DNA of 64,000 nucleotides from Akkermansiaceae bacterium (GTDB taxonomy: Bacteria; Verrucomicrobiota; Verrucomicrobiia; Verrucomicrobiales; DEV007): assembly GCA_024233005.1 (NCBI GenBank), contig JACKQE010000015.1:50134-114133 (forward strand), written 5' to 3'. The notes under the pieces are model-generated. The model searched no databases. It was not told the origin of the DNA and saw only the letters and a list, made by a program, of their open reading frames with translations. Positions 8,559 through 16,820 of this stretch are shown in pieces. Position 1 is the first letter of the stretch, and each line of letters starts with the position of its first letter. The position numbers and the translations under genes are program-made.

Positions 8559-9846
8559 TCCCTCTCGCAGGCGCATCGCAATCGTAGGCACGGGTATTGC
8601 CGGCCTAGGGTGTGCCCACTTCCTGCACCGCCGACATGATCTGACGCTCTTTGAGGCGAACTCCCGCGCCGGGGGGCACAGCCATACCATCACCATTCCA
8701 GAAGGGGATCAAAAGGTTTCCTTCGACACTGGCTTCATGGTCTACAATGAAGTGACCTACCCACATTTGACTCGATTGTTCAAGGAGTTGGGAGTGGCCA
8801 CCGAGCCGACTTCGATGTCCTTCAGCGTCCATCACGGCCCCAGTGGTATTGAATGGAATGGTTCAGGGCTGAACACTCTTTTTGGACAACGTCGGAATTT
8901 GCTCAACCTCCGCCACTGGCGGTTTTTGTTCCAGTTGAACCGGTTCAACCGCGAATCCGTGGCAGCTTTGAACGAAGCCCGGTGGGAGAGGATGAGTCTC
9001 GGTGAATACGTGAAATCCCGCGGCTATGGACAGGATTTTTTTGACCGTTATCTGGCTCCCATGGCTTCGGCCGTTTGGTCGACGCCTCCGGATTTGATCG
9101 CGGACTTTCCCGCCTTGACCCTGCTTCGTTTCTGGCACAACCATGGATTTCTCGGCCTCGACACTCAGCACCCTTGGAGAACGGTGACCGGAGGCTCACG
9201 CTCCTATGTGGAAAAATTGACCGAACCTTTCCAGGATCGGATCCTGCTGGAAACGCCAGTCCGAGGGATCGAGAGAAAACCCGGTCAGGGAGTGGTCGTG
9301 ATCTCAGATCGTGGAAAAGAGGCGTTTGATGCTGTCATCATTGCCGCCCATGGAGATCAAGCCTTCCGAATGTTGCTGGACCGGACTCCCCTGGAAACCG
9401 ACCTTCTGCAACATTTCCGGTATCAGGGCAATCCAGTGGATGTCCACACGGATCCCCGTTTCATGCCCGGAAAACGGCGATGCTGGGCCTCTTGGAACTA
9501 TCGATCCACTGTGAATGCAGACGGCCACACTGAGACGACCACCCATTACTGGATGAACAGCCTGCAGGGAGTCTCGGATCGGGAGAACTATTTTGTTTCG
9601 CTCAACGCCCGGGGGAAAGTCCCGCAAGAAGCCGTGAAGCGACGCCTTGAATACGAGCATCCACTGTTCGATTTGGCGGCCCGGGAAGCACAATGTCGCC
9701 TCCCGGAGCTCAACGCGGCCGGGGCCGACTCCGGAACCTACTTTTGCGGCAGTTACTTCCGATACGGATTCCACGAGGATGCCCTTCTTTCATCGGTCAA
9801 TCTGTGCGGTCAACTACTGGGAGGGGATCCATGGACGCTTCGCTGA
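8551..9846 (+). CDS. FAD-dependent amine-oxidase-fold oxidoreductase (COG2907 type)
   Basis: A 431-residue flavoprotein with an N-terminal dinucleotide-binding fingerprint IAIVGTGIAGLGCAHFL and FEANSRAGGHSHT. FDTGFMVYNEVTYPHLTRLF follows, as in COG2907 proteins. These almost always sit beside DUF1365 and Cfa genes; members of this fold act on lipid chains in furan fatty acid (Rhodobacter UfaD) and 10-methyl fatty acid pathways. It has a strong Shine-Dalgarno (AAGGAGG), overlaps the desaturase by 8 nt and the next gene by 16 nt. No transmembrane segment is evident. A lipid-chain redox role is inferred from fold plus context. Confidence 0.85.
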   Translation: MIDPSRRRIAIVGTGIAGLGCAHFLHRRHDLTLFEANSRAGGHSHTITIPEGDQKVSFDTGFMVYNEVTYPHLTRLFKELGVATEPTSMSFSVHHGPSGIEWNGSGLNTLFGQRRNLLNLRHWRFLFQLNRFNRESVAALNEARWERMSLGEYVKSRGYGQDFFDRYLAPMASAVWSTPPDLIADFPALTLLRFWHNHGFLGLDTQHPWRTVTGGSRSYVEKLTEPFQDRILLETPVRGIERKPGQGVVVISDRGKEAFDAVIIAAHGDQAFRMLLDRTPLETDLLQHFRYQGNPVDVHTDPRFMPGKRRCWASWNYRSTVNADGHTETTTHYWMNSLQGVSDRENYFVSLNARGKVPQEAVKRRLEYEHPLFDLAAREAQCRLPELNAAGADSGTYFCGSYFRYGFHEDALLSSVNLCGQLLGGDPWTLR

Positions 9847-10640
9847 AATCCTGCCTTTACGACTGCGAGGTCTATCATCAACGGCTCAAACCGAAGCCGC
9901 ACTCGTTCCGGTATCGATTGTTTTATTTCGATCTTGATTTGGACGAGCTTCCCGAACTGCAGAAGCGAACCTGGCTTTTCAGTCACAATTCCTTCAATGT
10001 GTATGCTTTCCGGGATGCGGATCACCTGGACTTAGGCAGGCAAGATCTGAGATCGAACCTCGAAGCCTGGTTGGCTGAGCAGGGTCAGCCATTATCCCCG
10101 GGAGCCGGAATCCGCCTCGTGACCCTACCGCGTGTTCTGGGATACATTTTCAATCCCGTCTGCTTCTACTTCATTCTTGATCCGAACGGATTGCCCCTCC
10201 AGGCCGTGGTGGAGGTCTGCAACACCTATCGAGAGTTGAAACCCTGGCTGATTGCCTCCGCGGAGTCGCCGGGTTTTTTTCACCTCAGGGTTCCGAAACA
10301 CTTTTATGTCTCCCCGTTCACGTCCCTCGAGACGGAATTTGATTTCCGGATCCGCTTTCCCGGAGATCGGATTGAAATTCACATTGATGACGTGGAGGCT
10401 GGTGAGCCGATCCTGCTCAGTTGGATCCGCGGAGAACGAAAGGCCCTGACCGACGCCCGTCTGGCTTGGTATGCGATCCGGTTTCCGATGTTGACCCTCC
10501 AGATCATTTTCAAGATCCATTGGCAGGCTTTCAAGCTCTGGATGAAAGGCCTGACCGTCTTCTCTAAAAGTGCCGATCGCGATCTGCAAACCGGGCTGCA
10601 ACGGCCCCACCAATCCCTCACCAAACCACCCAAGCCATGA
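9831..10640 (+). CDS. DUF1365 family protein
   Basis: A 269-residue member of DUF1365, a family of unknown activity that travels with Cfa-type synthases and COG2907 flavoproteins. Recognisable pieces are CEVYHQRLKPKPHSFRYRLF, YFDLDLDELPEL, PRVLGYIFNPVCFYF and PKHFYVSPFTS. ATG 9831 is preceded by GGGAGGGG and overlaps the flavoprotein 3' end by 16 nt; the open frame extends further upstream but only antiparallel to the family's usual start. It overlaps the next gene by ATGA. Strict linkage suggests it is needed for the same acyl-chain modification. Confidence 0.88.
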   Translation: MDASLKSCLYDCEVYHQRLKPKPHSFRYRLFYFDLDLDELPELQKRTWLFSHNSFNVYAFRDADHLDLGRQDLRSNLEAWLAEQGQPLSPGAGIRLVTLPRVLGYIFNPVCFYFILDPNGLPLQAVVEVCNTYRELKPWLIASAESPGFFHLRVPKHFYVSPFTSLETEFDFRIRFPGDRIEIHIDDVEAGEPILLSWIRGERKALTDARLAWYAIRFPMLTLQIIFKIHWQAFKLWMKGLTVFSKSADRDLQTGLQRPHQSLTKPPKP

Positions 10641-11953
10641 ATGCCACCGAAGACATCACTGCCCGGGACCTGGCGGCGCTGCCCGTCACCACCCCCAAAC
10701 CTTCTCTATATCGGTACCCCTTGTTCAAGGTGCTGCGGAGCTTTACCTGTGGTCGCTTGCGGATGGATCTTCCAGAAGGCAAGGGTGAGGTTTTTGGCGG
10801 CCAAGCCGATGGACCTCAGGCGCAGATCACGGTGCGGAACGAAGCGTTCTTCAGGCGTTGCGCCCTCTATTCCGGCATTGGTTTGGGCGAGAGCTGGATG
10901 GATGGGGAATGGGATACTCCCGATCTCCGTGCGGTCATCGAATGGTTCATTGTGAATCTTCATGCCGATGCCCGTCTGGCGGGCAATTCCTCAAGATTGA
11001 AGCGGGTTGGATTCCTTCAGCTGGTAAACCGGATCGGGCACCTCCTTCGCCCCAACTCCAAACGAATCAGCCGGCGCAATATCGCGGAACATTACGATCT
11101 CGGGAACGATTTCTACCGGCTCTGGCTGGATCCCACCATGACCTATTCCAGCGCCCGATACACCCGGGCGGATCAAACCCTGGAAGAGGCCCAGGCTTCA
11201 AAATACCAGTCTCTCGGTGAAAAACTGCATCTGCGACCGGATGATCATGTCCTCGAAATCGGTTGTGGCTGGGGAGGATTCAGCCTCCACGCAGCGCGGC
11301 ATTTCGGCTGCCGGGTCACGGCGGTGACCATCTCCGAGGCCCAATATCAGGAAGCCAGCCGCCGGGTTCGGGACGCCGGTCTGGAGGATCGCATCGAAAT
11401 CCGGCTCCAGGACTACCGCGACATCCAAGGCCAATATGACAAAATCGCCTCCATTGAAATGCTGGAAGCGGTGGGGGACCGGTTCCTCGAAACCTGGACT
11501 CGAAAATGCCACGAACTGCTCAAACCCCGCGGCCTCCTGGGGGTCCAAATGATCACCGTTCCGGATTGTGATCACGACGATTTAAAACGGGGCACCGATT
11601 TTATTCAAAAACACATCTTTCCAGGCTCACTCCTGCTCGCGGTGGGTCGAATGAACCAGGCCATGAACCGGACCGGAAACCTGTTTCTCCACTCTCTGGA
11701 AGATCTTGGATCCAGTTATGCCCGGACCCTGAGGGAGTGGCACCGAGCGTTCAACGACAAAGGAGAAGAGATCCGGGCACTCGGATATCCGGATCGTTTC
11801 ATCCGGAAATGGAATTTCTACCTGAAATATTGCGAAGCCGCCTTCGCCACCCACAACATCAGCGTGGTCCAAGCGGTCTACACCCGTCCCTGCAATCTGG
11901 CGTTGCACCGTGAGGACGGGGTCATCGTCCCCAACCAACCGCACCGGCCATGA
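10637..11953 (+). CDS. Cyclopropane-fatty-acyl-phospholipid synthase family SAM methyltransferase (first copy)
   Basis: A 438-residue Cfa-type enzyme that transfers a methyl or methylene group from SAM to an unsaturated acyl chain in phospholipid. An N-terminal lipid-binding region (1-140) precedes the catalytic core: RRNIAEHYDLGNDFYRLWLD, MTYSSARY, SAM motif I VLEIGCGWGGF at about 206-215, and SIEMLEAVGD, whose Glu aligns with the bicarbonate-binding Glu of E. coli Cfa. It is longer than E. coli Cfa (382 residues). Products could be cyclopropane or mid-chain methyl fatty acids; sequence alone does not separate them. Start ATG 10637 overlaps the DUF1365 stop by 4 nt, and its end overlaps the next gene by 4 nt. 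Confidence 0.92.
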   Translation: MNATEDITARDLAALPVTTPKPSLYRYPLFKVLRSFTCGRLRMDLPEGKGEVFGGQADGPQAQITVRNEAFFRRCALYSGIGLGESWMDGEWDTPDLRAVIEWFIVNLHADARLAGNSSRLKRVGFLQLVNRIGHLLRPNSKRISRRNIAEHYDLGNDFYRLWLDPTMTYSSARYTRADQTLEEAQASKYQSLGEKLHLRPDDHVLEIGCGWGGFSLHAARHFGCRVTAVTISEAQYQEASRRVRDAGLEDRIEIRLQDYRDIQGQYDKIASIEMLEAVGDRFLETWTRKCHELLKPRGLLGVQMITVPDCDHDDLKRGTDFIQKHIFPGSLLLAVGRMNQAMNRTGNLFLHSLEDLGSSYARTLREWHRAFNDKGEEIRALGYPDRFIRKWNFYLKYCEAAFATHNISVVQAVYTRPCNLALHREDGVIVPNQPHRP

Positions 11954-12288
11954 TTGTGTTTCTCCGCGTTTTTTTCGCAGTCGTCCTGGCTTCCATGTTG
12001 GGGGTGACGTACTGGGCGGGTTCTCAGGTCGCGCTTTGGGAAATCCCCCGCAGCGTCGGCGGACACCCTTGGTTCATCGCGACTCTTTTCGACACGTATT
12101 GGGCATTCTTCACCTTTTACTGCTGGGTCTATTACCGGGAGAACACGCTGCTGGCGCGACTGGGATGGTTCGTCGGGGTCGTCCTGCTAGGAAACATCGC
12201 CATGGCCTCCTACATGTTGATCCTTCTCTTCCGTCTTCCTGGCACCGCCACTGCTCGGGAGATTCTTCTCAAACCTGCGAACCCATGA
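11950..12288 (+). CDS. Small membrane protein, DUF1475-like
   Basis: 112 residues with three hydrophobic helices: an N-terminal one (MIVFLRVFFAVVLASMLGV), a middle one (TLFDTYWAFFTFYCWVYY) and a C-terminal one (FVGVVLLGNIAMASYMLILL). The pattern WEIPRSVGGHPWFIATLFD resembles DUF1475, a family of unknown function repeatedly found among Cfa/DUF1295 genes. It overlaps both neighbours by ATGA, so its dose is tied to the operon. A role as a membrane scaffold or subunit for the lipid enzymes is inference. Confidence 0.68.
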   Translation: MIVFLRVFFAVVLASMLGVTYWAGSQVALWEIPRSVGGHPWFIATLFDTYWAFFTFYCWVYYRENTLLARLGWFVGVVLLGNIAMASYMLILLFRLPGTATAREILLKPANP

Positions 12289-13082
12289 ACCCCTCCGAAC
12301 TTCTCGTGGTCTCAGCTGGTGTTCTCCTGGTCATATTCCTGGGAACCTGGTTTCTTTCGATCCGCTACAACAACTATTCGTTTGTTGATGTCGCTTGGTC
12401 CCTCTCCTTTGCACCGGTCGTTTTGATTTACGGATTGTTGGGAGGGGGCTGGCAACCCCGCCGATTGGTGGTCGCGGCTTTGGTGGCCATGTGGTCACTC
12501 CGGCTCGGGACGTATCTATGGGGGCGTGTGTCGAGACATCATCCGAAGGAAGATCCGCGCTACGCGGTGCTGCGGGAGGAATGGAAAGCGGATCCGCAAA
12601 AGGCCTTCCTCTGGTTTTTCCTTGCCCAGGCCTTGTTGGTCTGGCTGCTGACCCTCCCGGTTCACTTGATCAGCAGGAACGGCACTCCGTCTTTTGCCTT
12701 TTTGGAACTGATCGGATTGGGACTGTGGTGTGCCGGCCTGCTGGGTGAAGCCCTTGCAGATTCGCAACTCCGGCGCTTCAAAGCGGACCAAGGAGATGTT
12801 TCCCGGGTCTGCCGAACCGGACTCTGGCGCTACAGCCGTCATCCAAATTATTTTTTTCAATCGCTACTGTGGTGGGGGCTGTTTCTGGTTGCCCTGCCGG
12901 TCCCATGGGGGTGGTGCTCGGTGGCAGCCCCGCTCGCCATGCTGTGGTTCCTCCTCCGGGTCACCGGCATACCGCTGACCGAAAAGCTCGCCGTTGCCTC
13001 CAAAGGACAAGACTATCTCGACTACCAGGCCACGACCAGCGCCTTCGTACCCTGGTTTCCCAAGCCATCCAAACACCCATGA
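12285..13082 (+). CDS. DUF1295 family membrane protein (steroid 5-alpha-reductase fold)
   Basis: 265 residues, polytopic, with five or six hydrophobic segments. The C-terminal signature CRTGLWRYSRHPNYFFQSLLWWG matches the NADPH-binding end shared by steroid 5-alpha-reductases, ICMT methyltransferases and DUF1295 (R-Y-S-R-H-P-N-Y). GGWQPRRLVVAALVAMWSLRLG is the family's N-terminal mark. The fold reduces isolated or conjugated double bonds or binds prenyl/acyl chains. In this operon it may reduce an unsaturated methylated intermediate. ATG 12285 overlaps the previous stop by 4 nt; the open frame extends upstream without a credible start. Confidence 0.88.
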   Translation: MNPSELLVVSAGVLLVIFLGTWFLSIRYNNYSFVDVAWSLSFAPVVLIYGLLGGGWQPRRLVVAALVAMWSLRLGTYLWGRVSRHHPKEDPRYAVLREEWKADPQKAFLWFFLAQALLVWLLTLPVHLISRNGTPSFAFLELIGLGLWCAGLLGEALADSQLRRFKADQGDVSRVCRTGLWRYSRHPNYFFQSLLWWGLFLVALPVPWGWCSVAAPLAMLWFLLRVTGIPLTEKLAVASKGQDYLDYQATTSAFVPWFPKPSKHP

Positions 13083-14116
13083 GTCTTCTCAATGATACCC
13101 TCGCCAAAGGATACCTCCCGGATGCATTGATCCGGTTCGGGATCCGTCAACGGTTGCGTGCGACCCTGCGTGAACAGGTCAAACCCACGGCCGAGGCCCG
13201 GAAAGCGGCCCTGATGAAACACATCGCCGGACTCAAAGCCGGGCCGTTGGCCATCAACACCACTGAAGCCAACGAACAACACTACGAGGTGCCGACGGAC
13301 TTTTATCTCCGGGTTTTGGGCCCAAGAATGAAGTACAGCAGTGGGTGGTTCGACTCTGCCTCGGACAGTCTCGCCCAGGCTGAGGAACACATGCTCCGGC
13401 TTACCTGCGAGCGGGCCGGCCTGGCCAATGGTCAAAGGGTTCTGGAACTGGGTTGCGGCTGGGGATCTCTCTCGCTCTGGATGGCGGAAAGCTATCCCGA
13501 CTCCGAGTTCACCGTGGTCAGCAATTCCTCCACCCAGAAGCACTACATTGACGGACAGGCTCTGAAAAAGGGGCTTTCCAACCTCACGGTGCGCACTGTG
13601 AACATGATTGACTACACCGGAGAGGGCGACGGCGTCTTCGACCGGGTGGTGTCGGTGGAAATGTTCGAGCACATGAAGAATTACCAGCTTTTGCTCTCCC
13701 GCATTGCCGGATGGCTGAAGCCCGGAGGCTCCCTTTTCGTCCACATTTTCACCCACCGGCTGGCTGCCTATCACTATGAAAACCGGAATGAGAACGATTG
13801 GATGTCCCGGTATTTTTTCACCGGCGGACAAATGCCCTCCGACGATCTGCTCCTTTACTTTCAGGACGATCTCAGGATCCGCGAGCATTGGAATGTGAGT
13901 GGACGGCACTATCAACTGACCGCTGAGGCGTGGTTGAAGAACATGGATGCGCACCGGGCGGAAATCATGCCGCTGTTTGAGACGACCTACGGCCCGGAAG
14001 CCGCCGTCAAATGGTGGAACTACTGGCGGATCTTTTTCATGTCCTGCGCTGAACTGTGGGGCTTTCGGGGGGGCGAGGAATGGATCGTCTCCCATTACCT
14101 CTTCGACAAACCCTGA
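13079..14116 (+). CDS. Second Cfa-like SAM methyltransferase (coclaurine-N-methyltransferase-like branch)
   Basis: 345 residues, clearly different from the first copy: NEQHYEVPTDFYLRVLGPRMKYSSGWFD, SAM motif I VLELGCGWGSLSLWMA (about 121-136), then SVEMFEHMKNY and HRLAAYHYENRNENDWMS. This branch of the Cfa superfamily is related to plant coclaurine N-methyltransferases and has bacterial members of unknown substrate. The N-terminal region is short compared with copy one. ATG 13079 overlaps the DUF1295 stop by 4 nt. Two divergent Cfa-type enzymes in one operon suggest successive or alternative methylations rather than redundancy. Confidence 0.85.
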   Translation: MSLLNDTLAKGYLPDALIRFGIRQRLRATLREQVKPTAEARKAALMKHIAGLKAGPLAINTTEANEQHYEVPTDFYLRVLGPRMKYSSGWFDSASDSLAQAEEHMLRLTCERAGLANGQRVLELGCGWGSLSLWMAESYPDSEFTVVSNSSTQKHYIDGQALKKGLSNLTVRTVNMIDYTGEGDGVFDRVVSVEMFEHMKNYQLLLSRIAGWLKPGGSLFVHIFTHRLAAYHYENRNENDWMSRYFFTGGQMPSDDLLLYFQDDLRIREHWNVSGRHYQLTAEAWLKNMDAHRAEIMPLFETTYGPEAAVKWWNYWRIFFMSCAELWGFRGGEEWIVSHYLFDKP

Positions 14117-14122
14117 AACCCG

Positions 14123-14884
14123 ATGCAACGCTCTTTCCTCCTTCTCCTTCTTGTGGCCTTTTTGTGCCAGACATCCTTCGCGGCTCCTCGGACCGCGGAG
14201 GAATGGATCGCGCAGGGTGACGACGCTGACCGGCACCTCGACACCAAAGCGGCACTCGCATCCTACCTGAAGGCAGAAGCCTTGCGTCCGAATGATGCTG
14301 GTCTTCTCATCAAGATCGCCAAGCAATATGGTGAATCGATGGTGGATGTGTCGGATGATAAGGTAAAAAGAGAGGCCGGCGCCACCGCTTTGGCCTATGC
14401 TCAACGCGCTGTCAAGGCAGCTCCGGACCTGTCGGATGCCCATTTGGCCGTGTCGATTTGCTACGGACGGATGCTTGACCTCGTGCCCGCCCGCACCAAA
14501 GTTGAGTATTCCCGTGAGGTCAAAATGGCCGCCGAGCGCGCCGTCTCGCTGGATTCTGCCAATGATTATGCCTGGCACATGCTTGGCCGTTGGCACCAGG
14601 CGGCGGCGGACCTGAATGGACTCACCAAAGGACTGGTCCGAATCGTTTACGGGGGATTGCCCGAATCTTCATTTTCCGAAGCGGAAACCTGCTTCCGAAA
14701 AGCCATGGAATTGAATCCGGGGAGACTCGCCCATGTCGTCGAGTTGGGCAGAACGTTGGGAATGAAAGGCCAGATCAAGGAAGCCCGAAAATACATCAAC
14801 CAAGGGTTGGCCATGCCCTCCCGGGAGCGGGATGATCCCGGAACCAAACAGCGGGGAAAGGAATCCCTGGATGGCTTTCGCTGA
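14123..14884 (+). CDS. Exported TPR-repeat protein
   Basis: 253 residues with a signal peptide (MQRSFLLLLLVAFLCQTSFA) and helical repeats that look like TPRs: AEEWIAQGDDADRHLDTKAA, AYAQRAVKAAPDLSDAHLAV, AAERAVSLDSANDYAWHMLG and AETCFRKAMELNPGRLAHVV. The arrangement resembles the RMD family of regulator-like TPR proteins. It begins 6 nt after the second methyltransferase, so it is probably the last gene of the lipid operon and may scaffold enzymes or acceptors outside the membrane. Its TGA and the stop of the converging phosphoesterase abut as the palindrome TGATCA. Confidence 0.75.
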   Translation: MQRSFLLLLLVAFLCQTSFAAPRTAEEWIAQGDDADRHLDTKAALASYLKAEALRPNDAGLLIKIAKQYGESMVDVSDDKVKREAGATALAYAQRAVKAAPDLSDAHLAVSICYGRMLDLVPARTKVEYSREVKMAAERAVSLDSANDYAWHMLGRWHQAAADLNGLTKGLVRIVYGGLPESSFSEAETCFRKAMELNPGRLAHVVELGRTLGMKGQIKEARKYINQGLAMPSRERDDPGTKQRGKESLDGFR

Positions 14885-15829
14885 TCAGGACAAGGGAATT
14901 TCCACCTCTGCTCCCTCTTCCGGGTGGCCCTTGTCCAGAGAGTGGAGGTGAAACGTGGCCTTACGAGCAGTAGTCACCACTTCTACCCAGCCACTGGGTC
15001 GCTCTTTCTGAAAAACATAGGCCACCGGGGGAAGATTGATGAACTGCAGGCCGGAAGGTCGCCGCAGATTGGTCCACGCGTGGGTGTGGCCGAACACATA
15101 AGCCTTTACCTGGCGGTGCCTTTCGAGCAGTTCGACAAAAGGAACCGTGTCGAGCAGGCCCGAAATCCGGAAGTTCTCCAGAGTGACCGCTTTGTCGAGT
15201 TGATCCGGAGTGGGGGAAGGGGGGAATTGGGGATTGTGGTGCCCCATAACAATGGCTGGCTTGTCGGGGTGGGCCTTCAAAGAGTCCTCCAGCCAGCCCA
15301 TTTGCTCGCTGCCCAACTCTCCTTCGACCTTGTTGACCTCGCGAAGGGTGTCGAGGAGGAACCAATTGACGTGGCGCCCTTCGACCAGGGCCACCTGCTT
15401 GCTTTGCAGGGGCGAAGGGTCTCCAGGCTTGACTGTATCAAGGAAATGATTCCTGTCATCATGATTGCCCAGATTGATGTGCAGGGGCGGGGAAGCGGCC
15501 TTCCGCAACGGCTCCAGTTGCCGGAGGAGTTGCTCGTAATCGGCTTTCTGGCCGTCGTTGTAAGCCGCGTCCCCGTTCAAAAAAACGGAAGCGAAAGGGC
15601 CTGCTGCGGCGAGAACCTCCCTGACGACCGTGCTCAGGTGTCGGCAGAGATGGGCGTCCCGTGCCACCAGCTCCGGGTCGGCCGCAATGTGCGTGTCGGA
15701 GAGGAGCGCGAACTTTTGAAGGTCATCACCACTGGCAGCGGCGGTGAAGCGGGTCAACCACCCGCCACCGAGCAGGGCGGTGGTGCCCAGAAAGTGGCGT
15801 CTGGAAGGGCAATCAAAATGCAGTGGCAT
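14885..15829 (-). CDS. Tat-exported calcineurin-like metallophosphoesterase
   Basis: 314 residues beginning with a twin-arginine signal (SRRHFLGTTALLGG near residues 8-21). The metallophosphoesterase motifs follow in order: LLSDTHIA (D-x-H), FLNGDAAYNDG (GD), LGNHDDRNHF (GNHD), IVMGHHNP (GHH) and VFGHTHAW (GHTH), which hold two metals for phosphoester hydrolysis. Tat export fits a cofactor-loaded enzyme folded in the cytoplasm. ATG 15829 is chosen because it starts the Tat signal; the open frame continues upstream without one. It stands 31 nt after the NagB-like gene, probably cotranscribed. Confidence 0.88.
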   Translation of the reverse strand: MPLHFDCPSRRHFLGTTALLGGGWLTRFTAAASGDDLQKFALLSDTHIAADPELVARDAHLCRHLSTVVREVLAAAGPFASVFLNGDAAYNDGQKADYEQLLRQLEPLRKAASPPLHINLGNHDDRNHFLDTVKPGDPSPLQSKQVALVEGRHVNWFLLDTLREVNKVEGELGSEQMGWLEDSLKAHPDKPAIVMGHHNPQFPPSPTPDQLDKAVTLENFRISGLLDTVPFVELLERHRQVKAYVFGHTHAWTNLRRPSGLQFINLPPVAYVFQKERPSGWVEVVTTARKATFHLHSLDKGHPEEGAEVEIPLS

Positions 15830-15860
15830 GTTCGGGGGGGGGAAGCAGGGATTCAGGAGA

Positions 15861-16793
15861 TCAATGCATTTCCACAGCACAGGAGCCGAGCCCCCCGCGG
15901 AAATAGTTGAACTGGACATTGGGATGATCCGCCAGCAAAGACATCGGAACCGCGCTGTCCGCAAGGCCTTTGGAAATCATCAGAGCAGTGAGCCGCTGTC
16001 CCAGAGGATTGTCGTGGGTTCCGGCCTGCCAGATCGAGACCTTATCTGCTTTCCAAGTTTCGCGCGGCCCCACCGTGAGCGCCCGTTTCGGCACCATGGT
16101 GACATTCCCGCCGCCGGAAGTGCGGGCATTTTGCGCCAGGGTGATCGGATGCAATTCGACCACCCGGGTGCCCAAGCGGCGGTATTCATCCGGCGAGGGG
16201 GGCGCATCCTGATAGGCGCCGGCACGGCGCAGCGGATCATTGAACGCCCAGTGCTTGATGTCTCCCTGGCCACCCTGCATCACCGCGCAGCGGACCGAAT
16301 CGTAGCTGGATGAATAGGGAACGGTGTCTGCTTTCGGAAAATGCATCTGCGCCTCCGGCATCGCCAAGTCGGGGCGGATCCGGTTGAAACAGAGTTCCCG
16401 GTCGGCTTTTTCGAAAGACAGCGGATGCTCCAGCGAAACCTCGGTGCCCGACTCATCGACCCATTCGTCCATGCCCCAAAAGTGACTGTACTTCAGGGAG
16501 ATTCCGAGTTCGTTGACGAGCCGTGCCACCAAGGGCAACTGCTCGGTTGGTCCGATGGGGCCGCAAATGCCCACAGGATTGTCGGGCGTGGATTGGCGCC
16601 AGGCGGTGATGTATTCCAGAGCTTCGGCGAGATAAAAATCCTCCAAGGTGTCATACATGACCACGCTGAATCCAGGCCTCGAAAGTTGGGTCAAATCCCT
16701 CTCGGTGAGGCGAGCGGCGTCGTTGATGAGGTCGTTTTCCAGGGTGGTGTAGTCCCACCAATCTGGCGCGATGTGGCTGAGTTTTCTCGACAT
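15861..16793 (-). CDS. Divergent glucosamine-6-phosphate deaminase/NagB-like protein
   Basis: 310 residues of the NagB/6-phosphogluconolactonase fold. Landmarks are NPVGICGPIGPTEQLPLVARL near the phosphate loop, HFWGMDEWV and MQGGQGDIKHWAFNDP. In canonical NagB the last motif reads D-G-H-I-A-F-N-E-P; here D-I-K-H-W-A-F-N-D-P has one extra residue between the acidic residue and His and Asp for Glu. The protein is also longer than NagB (about 260). It may deaminate or isomerise an amino-sugar phosphate, but a changed activity is possible. It sits between an FG-GAP protein and an exported phosphoesterase. Confidence 0.7.
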   Translation of the reverse strand: MSRKLSHIAPDWWDYTTLENDLINDAARLTERDLTQLSRPGFSVVMYDTLEDFYLAEALEYITAWRQSTPDNPVGICGPIGPTEQLPLVARLVNELGISLKYSHFWGMDEWVDESGTEVSLEHPLSFEKADRELCFNRIRPDLAMPEAQMHFPKADTVPYSSSYDSVRCAVMQGGQGDIKHWAFNDPLRRAGAYQDAPPSPDEYRRLGTRVVELHPITLAQNARTSGGGNVTMVPKRALTVGPRETWKADKVSIWQAGTHDNPLGQRLTALMISKGLADSAVPMSLLADHPNVQFNYFRGGLGSCAVEMH

Positions 16794-16820
16794 GGTATTG
16801 GGAATGAGAGGTCAATTGGA

